64,000 bases of DNA from NCBI GenBank assembly GCA_004835665.1, contig RBKR01000002.1, forward strand, positions 1,860,001-1,924,000, in the 5' to 3' direction. The position numbers and the translations under genes were made by a program. Below are positions 1 to 10,002 of this stretch, one piece after another (position 1 is the stretch's first letter; each line of letters starts with the position of its first letter). The notes beneath the pieces were generated by a model. It was not told where the DNA came from. It saw only the letters and a program-made list of their open reading frames with translations, and did not search any database. Origin of the DNA: Phoma sp. XZ068. Taxonomy: Eukaryota; Ascomycota; Dothideomycetes; Pleosporales; Didymellaceae.

Positions 1-795
1 TCCATTGTACAACACCATCTGATCCATAACTGAGATCGCTCCGGCGCTCTCGCCCCAGATGGTGACCTTGTCTGGATCACCCCCAAAAGCTGCAATGTTG
101 TCTGCGACCCACTTCAGACCTAATCGCTGATCCAGCAAGCCCAGATTAGCGGAGCCATCCGCAAGGACCTCTTTGCCAGGGAGGAAGCCAAAACCTCCAA
201 CACGATAGTTGACAGCGACAAAGATGACTGGTTTTCCCTGAGCAACAGAGTCTCTTACAATGGATGTTGCATCGTACATCGCAGTCCTGGCATTTTATAA
301 GCATACTTTGCAAGGCACACCATTTGAAAGAAACACTTACCCGCCAAGTTCGAAGCCTCCACCAAATATCCAAAACAGAACTGGGAGTTTGGCGTCTGCC
401 TTAGTTCCTGCTGGCCGTTGTACGTTGATGGTCAAGCAGTCCTCTCCCGCATTGGTAATGGCTTGAAAGAGCGGTGTGTTCAAGAGTGTGCCAATGACAT
501 TGGCAGGGAGCGACCCTTCATCAACGGAAAGGAAGAACTGAGGGCAAGCTCTGGCGGAACCAGTGCCATCGATGGTACCAACACTGGAGGTCAATGGCTG
601 AGGTGGCTTGAGACGAAGCTGTCCGACAGGAGGCTGAGCGTAGGGAATCGCATTGAAGGACTCTACGTTGGAATCACTCTTGCCGAGCACCGTGGCCTGT
701 GGGGAAGGTGCAACGACTGTCGGTCCCGCACGTTTCTCAATGTGAGCTGGAGCTGCGAGAACCAAAGGCAGAAGTGAGAGGAACGTGACCTTCAT
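1..795 (-). CDS. Secreted type B carboxylesterase, 5' part (cut by window edge)
   Basis: A secreted alpha/beta-hydrolase that should cleave carboxylic esters outside the cell. The first exon (795-341) encodes a signal peptide (MKVTFLSLLPLVLAAPA) followed by a KR dibasic site. It also has the family blocks EDCLTINV and FWIFGGGFELGG, the oxyanion-hole loop. A 54-bp intron (340-287) joins GG to GTAMYDATSIV. Exon 2 (286 to the edge) carries VAVNYRVGGFGF and the nucleophile elbow VTIWGESAG, where Ser is catalytic. The acidic and His members of the triad lie beyond base 1. An in-frame ATG three codons upstream (804) is possible, but 795 gives the cleaner signal peptide. It has the same fold and layout as the esterase at the other end of the window (60057-61824). 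The family is certain; the substrate is not. Confidence 0.9.
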
Positions 796-804
796 GGTGA
801 ACAA

Positions 805-2704
805 ATGTTTCCTAAGCCTTCTCTTTCTTGACGAAGAGGGAGAACGATTGCTGCAATGGCAAGCTGAAGATTACCTACGGTACTTGCACCAGGCTTAAAT
901 ACCGTCGACATAATATCTTCACGAGCCAAAACCTCCAAATCCCCGTTGAGGTGCTCGGCCTTTGGACAAAGGTATGGTATATGCAGGTGATTAACTCCTC
1001 ACAGGCAAATCCTTACAGTACATCCTCCGTGAGTGCAGAAAACCGGGCGTACAGTAGCTTCCCACCGGTCGTGAGTCGAAGATCAGCTCCACTTCCGGTT
1101 CGTTGCTACCGAGTCATCGTTCAGATACCTCCATCCGATGATGGTGGTCAGCCCATCAACCTATGAGGACACGAGTTACAATCCGGGGATGCCAGGGGTA
1201 CCTTACAAGGACGAATCGCGCAGAGAACGGCCCTTTAGCGCCAAAACACTAATTGTGTAGGTCATGAGGTACTCCCACTGTAGGTCCATCGGTGAGAATA
1301 CCTGACGAATCATATCGACGCGTACCTACATTGGCGCGCAGTCGAATTCGTGAACTGCACAACCTACGGCTAGTATGCCAAGCAGCATATTCATGTCCAT
1401 AGTTCAGTCGATTCTTCCAAATTTTGATAACTGCGCAAGAAGGTTACAGCTTCCCAAGGGCGATTGCGCAGCTGCGATGACGGCATCGCGTGGCAGGCTA
1501 ATATAAAAGTGCCGAGCTCACCGTACAGGCTATGGCTCCTTCAGCCTGGTCGTGGTTCCGTTCCCGGATTGCGAGCGTTCGGAGGTACCTCGAAATAGGT
1601 ATACTGGCAACCCTAACGTCCGGCGTTGTTGCCGGTCATGGGTTCTGCGGTGTTTTGTGGAGAAGGAAAATGCGGGGTATCGATAAACGCAAGTCGCTTT
1701 CCAAGTCTACTTACGACACCCACTATCGACGACGTTCGTGTCCAGCGAATATGGGCTCGGCAAACGAGCCTCGGAAGTACATTGCGATCTGCAGCACAAC
1801 ACCGAGTTCTCATGTGAAGATTGTTCTCCGCCGCAGTACTATCGAGATGTTAATTTCGAGTAGCTTGATGGCCTCGGCGGGGTGGAAGAATGCATGCTAT
1901 GTGAACGACATCACTCTAGATTGGGTTTCCTCCGCAAAGCTGGCCGCTGCTGAGCCAGATCGTACGATGAAGTCGAAGAACCGTACCTAGTACTGTACGC
2001 GTAGAGCGAGCAACGGAAAGTGGCGGGTACACTCCAAACGCGCTACGCAAGCAGTAGATGACGGCGGTCTTGTTGTTGTACGGCGACAATCATTATTTAT
2101 AGACAGTACAGTAGATTGGAGAGAAGTCGGGTGCTTGGCTGATTCGACTCCCGTGAATGAGGCTGTCAAATTCGCGTCCTCGCTCCAAGGCTGGCGAAGC
2201 TAAAACGGTCGGCTCAGAGTGGCCCCTGCTCCAGCTCTCTATCTGAACCTCCACACACCCTTAGAAAACCCTTGCAAGCCATCATCACCACCGAAGTTTA
2301 CTGTTTTGCTCAAATTCGCGTCATAACTGTCCAACCCCATACTCAATACACAAGATCGAACAGCCGACCAGCCGTCACATTGAACACCCACCCATACGAA
2401 GGCCATCGCTGAATGCTTTTGAATCTGCCACTCAGGGCCGATTAGTCTTTGATAGGAGACGTTTAGACAGCGACCACGTAGTCGTGGAATTCCACTTACG
2501 AGAAAAATGACCAATATGACTAATGACAACCATCACGATAAGGCGGTTATCAACGGCGCCGGTGAACCTCCCGAGTTCGGCGACAGGCGAATGCAGATGG
2601 CGACCTCAAGAGAAATACAACGGCCACGATGATACCAGCACCACCTCCCAGGCACCTTGAACTTCGACGTTTAGACTACTGAGCTCCAAGGATACCGACA
2701 CACC
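805..2704. other. Intergenic, 1.9 kb, no supported gene
   Basis: This is the joint promoter side of the esterase (leftward) and the amidotransferase (rightward). A TATA-like AATATAAAA sits near 1500, about 25 bp before a 152-codon open frame (1532-1990). That frame has no recognisable motif and no coding signature, so I do not call it a gene. Confidence 0.5.
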
Positions 2705-3553
2705 ATGGCCCAAACCCTCCATGTAGCCATCTTCAACACCGATATTCCAGTCCCCAACGTCTCCACTGAGCGCGCATCCAGCTACGGCCAAGTCTTCCAC
2801 GAGCTGCTCACAGCAGCTGGCCAGCGAATCTCACCCAACACTGCAATCCGCTCTACAGAGTACGACTCGCGAAAAGGCGAATACCCCGAATCTCTCACCG
2901 ATGTCGACCTAATCCTCATCACCGGCTCCATCAATTCAGCATACGACGACATCCCCTGGGTGCACCAACTGGAACAATACATCATCGACGTGTACCGGGA
3001 CCACCCACGCGTGAAGTGGTTCGGGAGCTGCTTCGGACACCAGATCATCTGCCAGGCGCTGCTGAAGGGCTATGGCGTGCGCGTTGATGCCGATGGGCGG
3101 GGATGGGAGGTAGGTGTGAAGGAGATGAGCATGGACTCCAAGTTCCGCAAGGATTTCGAAGGTTTCCAAGTCCCAGAGAAGATGAAGCTCCAGTTCGTGC
3201 ACGGCGACTTTGTAGTAGTGCCGGACATGGATGCGTTGCCGTCGAACTGGTCGATTATGGGGAGTACAGAGTGGTGCCAGAATCAGGGGATGATGGAGGT
3301 TGGGCGGGTTCTTACCTTCCAAGGACACTTTGAATTTGACAGGTTTATCAACAGCGAGACCATCAAGACTTTCTTCGCCAAGAAGGCACCGGAGTGGTTA
3401 GAGGAGAGCTTGAAGGCGGTTGATGCGGACGATGATGCAGAGCTGGCGGCGGAGATGGTTCTGCATTTTGCTATGCAGAAAACCCCAGCTAGGCAGGGAA
3501 GGACGCGTGTGACAGTTGGTGGGTTGATTACACCACCCGAGGAAGAAGCATAA
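2705..3553 (+). CDS. Class I glutamine amidotransferase-like protein
   Basis: Single-exon protein of 282 aa that spans one GATase1 domain, the fold of GMP-synthase-type glutaminases. Family members hydrolyse glutamine or a related gamma-glutamyl bond with a Cys-His-Glu triad, and all three residues are visible. The nucleophile is C109 in GSCFGHQI, and H208 and E210 lie in TFQGHFEFD. LILITGS at about residue 70 forms the oxyanion strand. No synthetase partner domain is fused, so it is a stand-alone, probably cytosolic enzyme like the small fungal GMP-synthase-like proteins. The start fits the context CACACCATGG. The tail after about residue 240 is acidic, then basic, and is probably disordered. 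The exact substrate is unknown. Confidence 0.88.
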   Translation: MAQTLHVAIFNTDIPVPNVSTERASSYGQVFHELLTAAGQRISPNTAIRSTEYDSRKGEYPESLTDVDLILITGSINSAYDDIPWVHQLEQYIIDVYRDHPRVKWFGSCFGHQIICQALLKGYGVRVDADGRGWEVGVKEMSMDSKFRKDFEGFQVPEKMKLQFVHGDFVVVPDMDALPSNWSIMGSTEWCQNQGMMEVGRVLTFQGHFEFDRFINSETIKTFFAKKAPEWLEESLKAVDADDDAELAAEMVLHFAMQKTPARQGRTRVTVGGLITPPEEEA

Positions 3554-3870
3554 GGTGCTCGACATTGCCTATATACCACTACATATCTAGATATAGACCT
3601 ACGAATGCAGATCTTAGAAACAGGCGCTGGTTTGCAACTTCGGACTCGCTGGCAAGACTGAGTAGCCGTCCCACCAACATCTACCTCCTGACCTGCAACT
3701 GCTGAGGCAGGCAGATGACCAAAACCCACTCCCCAACGCCTCGCTGAACCCAGACAACTATATACATTTGCGAATGTCGGATCACAGAATTCTACCGATT
3801 GTCGACTATCAATCGGCACAGAGTTGTGTCATGCTTCTGTCTGCTGAAGCAGGCTTGCTTAACGACCATG
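3554..3870. other. Short convergent intergenic gap
   Basis: The 3' ends of the amidotransferase (+) and the siderophore transporter (-) face each other here. I see no gene or repeat. Confidence 0.6.
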
Positions 3871-5772
3871 CTATTCCTTCTCTTGTTCCTTCTGAGGAAG
3901 CTTGTCGTACGGCAAAGATTGCGTGTCCGGAAGCCTGGGATTGCGGATGCAGAAAGCGAAGACGATCAATCCAACACAGACGCAGGCTCCCATGATGCAG
4001 ACCACACGCTGGAAATACTTGAATGCTTCAATCACAGCATCGCGCTCCGCCGTGCCAGGCGGAAAGTCAGCAAGTCGGTTGAGAGGGGTGGCATACCATG
4101 CGTTGGCTGCTTCTTTGTTCAGTCGCGCTCCGAGCTGATCAGGCATGACCTGGGACCATACCACGCCGGAAATCGCGTTTCCGAGTGCACTGCCGATGTT
4201 GTAAGTTGCCAAATATAGTCCTGTGACAACGGCGACGTGCTCATGACTGGTGGCGGCCTGGATGCTGGCTTGGGCAGCATACGGGAAAAACCCGCCAGCA
4301 AGTCCAAGTAGGACCTGAGCTCCGATTATGCCATTATGTGTTCCGACTCCGCCGCGGTAGAAGATCATGAGTATCAAGGCTACCAGGAAAAGCACTGTAC
4401 CGAACAAGATAAAAGGCTTGAGGCGTCGCACCCGGTACACAGCCATGCCGACAATGATTCCTGTCGCCGTGGAACAGAAGCTGTAAAGGGCAGCAATGCG
4501 GTTCGCCGACTTTTCGCTCTGGTTGAAGGCGACGCGTAGAATGGAAAAGAGGTAGTCGCCCTGACAGGACCATGCTGGGGGTAGTTAGTATATCGGACAG
4601 GGGAGAAGGCACTAATGGGGTCCATACAGAACATCAAGAAGAAAGCAATAGCGAGCGCACCCCATACAGCACGATCTTTCAGGAGCTATGAAGTAGTCAG
4701 GACTCTGAGGTCTCTAATATTATGAGGATTGACTCACATAGAAGGGTACCATTGGATGTGGCGCAATGCTTCCCCACCGAATCCAGAGAGGGACGCACAT
4801 GACTCCAATGACAAGCGGTGCAATGATCCTCGCCTCATTCCAAGTTTGATCATGGCCTCCAGCAATCGTCAAAGGCACGAGAATGAAGCCAAAAACGCAG
4901 ATGGTAAGTATGATGCCGATCACATCAAGCTGCCAGAATAGCGCTTTGATGACCTCCCACCCACCGTGCTCCTGAATTGGGGTCCTGTAATGTTGGAGAC
5001 TGCCAGCCCGCTTAGCCTTGTGGTTGACCCAACATAACGTGCCCAGGAGTGGAAGAGCGCTGATGGGAAAGGCAATGCACCAGACCCAGAAGCCATAACG
5101 CCAGGAACTGCCGGCCCTGATATGTTGCAGCACTTCGCCACCAATCCATGTATTGGCGATGAATGGTGCGGCGGGGATGTAAGAGAAGAACAGGCGAGAT
5201 CGGAGCGAAGTGGTGTCGGCGACAATAACCTCCAAAATCAGTACGACAGTCGTGTAACCAATTTGGTAGAAGACGCTGCCCACGGCGAAGGTAGCGGGGC
5301 TGTTAGCAGAAGCTTCGATAGCCGTGCCTGGAGCATGTTAACATAAAAGTTCCAGGTGGAGTAGGAAAAGAGCGCTGCGCTTACCCACAACGTAAAAGAG
5401 GATTGAGCTCAACAGCACTTCAATCCTACCAAAAACATCCGCAATCTTCGCCGCAGTGGGCTGAGCAGCGGCACCAATAACCGCCCTAACAACTGTCACG
5501 GTAGCCAGCAGTGAGTGTGCATGCAGGGCATTCACAGCAATGGGCTGGTACGCGACCCTCAGCGTACTGTCCAAGCCGTAGGCCCAAGCAATCAGTAGCA
5601 CGCCGAACAAGATGAACGCGCGGTTGGCAGACGTAAGGTGCTCCGCAATTGCCTCTACTCGCGCAACGCCCGGAGAGAAGGCTTCGACGGAGGCGTCGTT
5701 GAGCTGCGTGCTCGTGCTTTCGCGGAGGGACGCCGAGGCTTTCTCGTCGGGTTCGGCCAAGGTGGTGGCCAT
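3871..5772 (-). CDS. MFS siderophore-iron transporter (SIT/Mir type)
   Basis: Plasma-membrane importer of ferric siderophores, of the fungal SIT branch of the major facilitator superfamily. Four exons: 5772-5385, 5327-4738, 4685-4613 and 4574-3871. They join in frame to 584 aa, the usual size. The N-terminal 45 residues are hydrophilic. Many hydrophobic helices follow, with AYGLDSTLR in helix 1 and PTAAKIADVFGR as the signature loop between helices 2 and 3. Later blocks include SYIPAAPFIANTWIGGEV, GGHDQTWNEARIIAPL and TGLYLATYNIGSALGNAISG, all typical of this branch. The third intron is only 38 bp with donor GTGCCT, so that junction is the least certain. No biosynthetic NRPS is adjacent, which fits uptake of foreign siderophores or a lone locus. 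Confidence 0.9.
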
Positions 5773-6406
5773 GGTGGTGGCGGCGATTGGAGGTAGTTTA
5801 CAAAGATGAGCTTGGTACTGTGGGGGATGAGAAGTTGAGGGAAGGAAAGTAAAAAGCGAAAAGCTGCTGGGAAAGGAAGTCACGGTCCAGGCACCAAGGC
5901 GTAGTGAGCTTCACCTTCACTTCATAGTGATGGCCTCTGCAATACCATTTGCAGGGTCCAAAATCACTAGTGCAGTACGAAAGAGGTGGAGAATGCACGT
6001 GAGATGTCTTTCTCCCACAGCCAACCTTCGTGGACGACCGGTCTTGACTATGTCATCAGTGATAAATGTGCAAACCCGGGCACATGATCTGTAGGACTGA
6101 CACTACGCAGAAGATACGATGAACTGTATGAAACCATCTACGAGCAGAAGCTTACTATCTATAGGCAGCAAAAAACAAGGGAGACAAAGAAGCTTTGCTC
6201 TGTCTAGCACAGGTGCGCAAGACAAGCAGGACACAAACTGCTTGTACACGATATGGAAGCTGCTGGAGACCAACAAGATCTCGAATGCGAGACCTACAAA
6301 CGTATTGCCGATGGCCATCCTCAATCAGGCCAAGTCAATACCACGTACAACCAGCTTCGAATCAAGTTTACCTCACTCATCACTCGGATTTCATCATGTT
6401 TCCTCA
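5773..6406. other. Intergenic, promoter of the siderophore transporter
   Basis: About 630 bp between the transporter start and the 3' end of the Mei4-like gene. At 6055-6065 it holds ATCAGTGATAA. This is close to the SreA/GATA consensus ATCWGATAA known for siderophore genes, but with two extra bases. No other feature is seen. Confidence 0.4.
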
Positions 6407-8092
6407 TCACCATCCACTTTCTTTGGCGAGAACATCCCAGCCCACAAGTCGCCAAAGCTCCTTCTTATACCACTCATTAACGTCTTTGTCATCCACCCGC
6501 GCAACGTTTTGTAATGAAGCCAGCCTCATGGATGGCATTGGTTTGGTAAGTACATCGAGAAACTCGTCGTCAACTTTGTCACCGTACATACAAGCAACAA
6601 GCGTCCGCTGAAGGCGTTCCTTTGCGACTGGACTCAAGCGGGCTTTCGATGCAGCTGGTAGGTTTTTTAGACTCAGAGTGCGACCCAGCTTCTTTTGATT
6701 TCGGCTGACATTAGATGTCTGAGGATTTATGTGATTGGGGGCTAGGCCCATGGCGCGTTCAAGCACTAAAATAAGGGCTTTGACTTCAAGATGGGTCCCG
6801 AGTGCTTCCGTTTCGCGTTTTTGAGCTTCCTCCGGCGACTTAGGTTCAGGTATGGGTTCGGTATCGCCTTCTGTTGTGCTAGTACGATGTCGGCCGAAGG
6901 TACAGTAAAAGAGACGCTCTCCAACGCGCTCTAGCAATAGATAAACAAATCCATCGAATATCTGTTGATGTACTGGGTTGGTCTTTTCGAGGAAACTGAG
7001 AAGTCCAATGAGCAAGTGTGCCAGGGCACGAGCGGGCACAGATTCCTTGACAGTTCTTGTGGATACATGCTCTTTCGCTCTCTCCTTCTCTTTCGTTTTA
7101 ATGAGGTCGGCTAGTTGGACTGACTGTTGCTGAGCAGTCTGGCGTGCAACAGATTGAATCGAAACAAGTACCGTCTTGAACATTTCGGCCAATTCGCACA
7201 CAACCAGACTTGGAAACCTTGAGTCGTCGGTAGAATCAGTTAGCTTGGTGAGACCGACAAGGACTGACATGAACCCTCGAGCGCAAATAGTCATTGAGAG
7301 CGCGAATTTGGACTTGTCCTGGTCGAGAGATGCCGGCTCAGCCACGTCTCGGACTTGTCGTGAAAGTTTTCCATGTTTATGAGCAACCAGGCGTATGACC
7401 TTTCCGAGTGCGTCAGTTGTTCGGACCAGTGTGAAGCATAATGTATCGATGTCAGTGTCCGTCATGCGGCATAAATTGTGTGTTGAAAACAACGACTCGG
7501 TAAGGGCGGTACCTTCTATTGTTTCGGTCAGCAAACTGGTATGCCATAGGAAGATATGTGGCGTACCCTGCCCTAAGCCATCGAGGAAGTCCATGTCGTC
7601 GTCGATTACCTCTTGAGTCTCAGCTACTGAGTGCTCTATTTGTTGGTTCACTTTGGGTCGTTTCACGTTCCTTATTGGCGAAACTGCTCTCGCCTTTCGC
7701 TTCGAGGTGTTCATGGCGTTGCTAGAAGAGATATCCGGCGTGCAGCTAGTGCGACTTGTTAACAAGTGATTTGAGCGCTCGAGTTTGCTGTTTTCACTCC
7801 GTAGGCCATCGCACTCGTTTTGTAGTCTCCGGCACTGCTCCTTCCAGTATGCAACGAGATCGAGATAATGACCATGGTCTTGAGGTTCAGACGCGGGTGA
7901 GCGAGGTCGCACTTGATCCCGCAGCTGCAGAATGTAGTCTCCATGGTCAGTGGAGGTAATAAGATAGGTCGAGCAGGGCTCACCTCTTGCTGAGGTACCG
8001 TATGGCTTGGCTCTGATAAGAGCAACTGCTAGTGCAATGTGGGCGCTCGACGGCGCGAATAAAATTGGTGCAGGCTGCGCTTTTGGCGGCAT
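6407..8092 (-). CDS. Mei4-like meiotic recombination protein (putative)
   Basis: The frame is open throughout (561 codons), but it contains a likely in-frame 45-bp intron at 7983-7939 (GTGAGC...CTGAC...GGAG). Removing it gives 546 aa and joins YGTSAR to DYILQLRDQ. The resulting N-terminus, HIALAVALIRAKPYGTSARD followed by a coiled coil (AYWKEQCRRLQNECDGLRSE), closely resembles what I remember of the conserved first motif of animal Mei4. Mei4 works with Rec114 and Mer2 to let Spo11 make meiotic double-strand breaks. A basic nuclear-type stretch (NTSKRKARAVSPIRNVKRPK) follows. The rest is helical and poorly conserved, ending KELWRLVGWDVLAKESGW. If the resemblance is chance, this is a hypothetical nuclear coiled-coil protein. 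Recognition rests on one motif. Confidence 0.5.
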   Translation of the reverse strand: MPPKAQPAPILFAPSSAHIALAVALIRAKPYGTSARGEPCSTYLITSTDHGDYILQLRDQVRPRSPASEPQDHGHYLDLVAYWKEQCRRLQNECDGLRSENSKLERSNHLLTSRTSCTPDISSSNAMNTSKRKARAVSPIRNVKRPKVNQQIEHSVAETQEVIDDDMDFLDGLGQGTPHIFLWHTSLLTETIEGTALTESLFSTHNLCRMTDTDIDTLCFTLVRTTDALGKVIRLVAHKHGKLSRQVRDVAEPASLDQDKSKFALSMTICARGFMSVLVGLTKLTDSTDDSRFPSLVVCELAEMFKTVLVSIQSVARQTAQQQSVQLADLIKTKEKERAKEHVSTRTVKESVPARALAHLLIGLLSFLEKTNPVHQQIFDGFVYLLLERVGERLFYCTFGRHRTSTTEGDTEPIPEPKSPEEAQKRETEALGTHLEVKALILVLERAMGLAPNHINPQTSNVSRNQKKLGRTLSLKNLPAASKARLSPVAKERLQRTLVACMYGDKVDDEFLDVLTKPMPSMRLASLQNVARVDDKDVNEWYKKELWRLVGWDVLAKESGW

Positions 8093-8508
8093 GTTTGCAA
8101 ACTTGATTGTGCGGTATGCAACCAGATGTCGGTGAGGCCGAAGGCTGCGAGTGGTGTATAAGAGGGGCGGGTGGTGAGGGCTGTTCTCTCACGTAAAGGA
8201 GACAGAGCGTAAGAAGCGTAAGATGGCACTGATGCTAGAACAACCGAGGACAAAGTCGAAGATGGTGACATGAAAGCGAACCGAAAAAGAGGGTTGTGGA
8301 AGGGATTGAGATAATTCAAGGCAGGCGGCGAACGTGCAGAGTGCTGAGGAGTGGAAGGAGCGGTTGGGGTCAAGTCACAATCCGCGGTACAAGGCATTTT
8401 CGTCGAACAATATGTTTCTTCTGCAAACTGCAGTATATAGTACACTCACCAGATACTTACAGTCGTCTCTTTCGCTAATCCAACACTGGGTCTAATCGTA
8501 CAACTACT
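8093..8508. other. Intergenic, upstream of the Mei4-like gene
   Basis: Open frames here lack family resemblance. The stretch probably holds the promoter of the Mei4-like gene and the 3' UTR of the mL38 gene. Confidence 0.45.
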
Positions 8509-9844
8509 CTAACGCATGCGCTCCGTCCGCCTCTTGTAAGGCAGAGGCTCAACCCTCTTCCTCTTGAACTCAATGCTGGCCTGGTCCTTCAGCCCAGCAC
8601 GCTCCATGACACCTGCCATGCTCTCATCCCACTTTGTCCTGAATAATGTGGCGGTGAGAGGCTTTAGCTTCTGCGACATGACAAAGTTTCGGAGGTTGAA
8701 GCCGTCGCGCTTGATGGTGCTGAGCTTTGAGATGTCGAACTTGTTTGCCTGGTTCTGCTCAAGCACGACGATAGCTAGACGGTGGTAAGGTGCGCCCTTG
8801 TGCGCCCATGGTGCAACCCACGGAAGAGCAACCTTCTTGTCGTCGGTGCTTTTCTTGTCATCCTCGGCGATGCGCTGCAGGGGGATCGAGGTCTCGCTGG
8901 GCGAGATGCGAATGTTGGAGGCGATGAAATGACAGCGAGTGGTGAAGCCATCCTCTTCTGGTGCAGGGACGTCGGCGTCGACAACGGCGACTGTGACCAA
9001 CTTCTCTCCGGGGGAGAAGGTCTGGACGTGTAATGTGGGCATCTTCTCGCTCATGTCGGATTCGACAAAGTCTCCAGGTGCGATGGTCTTCCGCCCGAAC
9101 GAGAGGTCGATGTCAGCAACGAGGTCCAGCGATCCAAGCAGGTCAGGGACGATGGATAGTTGGGTCACACGCTGTTCGAGGACCTTGCGCTTGAACTCGC
9201 GCCACTTCTTCTCGGCCAGATAGCGGTAGATGGGCTTGCTCATGTCGCCTGCAATGATGTTAGATGCGTCACGTCGTTGCGTGGTGGTGCAACATACCTT
9301 GTCCGTCCTCGAACTTCCTCTTCACAACCGGGTCGTTGATGTCGGCGGCGATGATCAGGTCGTTGAGGTGCACCTTCATGCGCGCTATGCGGTCCCGCTT
9401 GGACTGCTCGCTGGCATTGGATGCAGCAGTGGCCTGTATGCGCTGCTGCTGCGTCTTGATGTCCTTGAGCTTGTCCTGCCTGTCCTCCAGCAGGAACTTG
9501 CGGGCTTCCTGGAAGCACTGGTAGGGCAGCTGCTCGAAGGGGATCTCCTCGGTCTGGCGCACCGCGGCCATGCGCAGGGCAGCACGGCGACGGCGAGAGC
9601 CCACAGGCTGGACGCCATCCCTCCTCAGCAGGCGGCGCTCCAGCTTCTTGTTCTCGACCATCTCAGGATCCAGCGTGCCCCACTTCTGCATGTACTCGGG
9701 GACGTCCTTTGCAGTCGCTGCGGAGGCGTCTGAAGCGGCCGAGGACGAGAGCAGGCGCTGCGGGGCGCCATTGGCGGCGGGGACCTGGCGCACGCAGCGC
9801 AGGCAGGTGGTCAAGTGCCGCATCGACGGCGTGAGGGACGCCAT
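8509..9844 (-). CDS. MRPL35: Mitochondrial large-subunit ribosomal protein mL38
   Basis: Component of the mitochondrial large ribosomal subunit, known as Mrpl35 in yeast. Two exons (9844-9298 and 9248-8509) with a 49-bp intron give 428 aa. The first 35 residues (MASLTPSMRHLTTCLRCVRQ...) are a basic, Ser/Ala-rich matrix-targeting sequence. A long charged helical part follows (QTEEIPFEQLPYQCFQEARK, then MKVHLNDLIIAADINDPVVK). After the junction comes the PEBP-like beta domain (DLLGSLDLVADIDLSFG, PTLHVQTFSPGEKLVTVAVV, GAPYHRLAIVVLEQNQ) and a basic tail. PEBP homology is the hallmark of mL38. It is transcribed away from the uL4m gene with only 158 bp between start codons. Confidence 0.93.
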
Positions 9845-10002
9845 CTGGGGTGTTGGCGGATGGAGGACGGGCGTGCAGGGGCGGCGACGTCGTGGCCATG
9901 GGCGCGCGCTCGCTCGAAGAAATGTCGGCGGTCCGTGCTTTTCGTGAACTTCTGCACTCCGCAACACCTCCGCGACGTCTCCCCAGCACATCTCAGCCCG
10001 CC
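9845..10002. promoter_or_regulatory. Shared bidirectional promoter of mL38 and uL4m genes
   Basis: Only 158 bp separate the two divergent start codons, and both products belong to the same mitochondrial ribosomal subunit. The stretch is GC-rich with no clear TATA box. Both promoters and both 5' UTRs must fit here, so shared control is likely (inference). Confidence 0.7.

Noticed and set aside
1532..1990. 152-codon frame shortly after a TATA-like element
   Set aside because: No signal peptide, motif or splice-supported extension. Composition resembles random Ser/Arg-rich frames, and the neighbouring frames are equally open in places.
9230..9733. Long plus-strand frame of 167 codons
   Set aside because: Antisense to the mL38 gene, where GC-rich coding sequence leaves several frames open. 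Leu/Gly/Val-rich without family resemblance.
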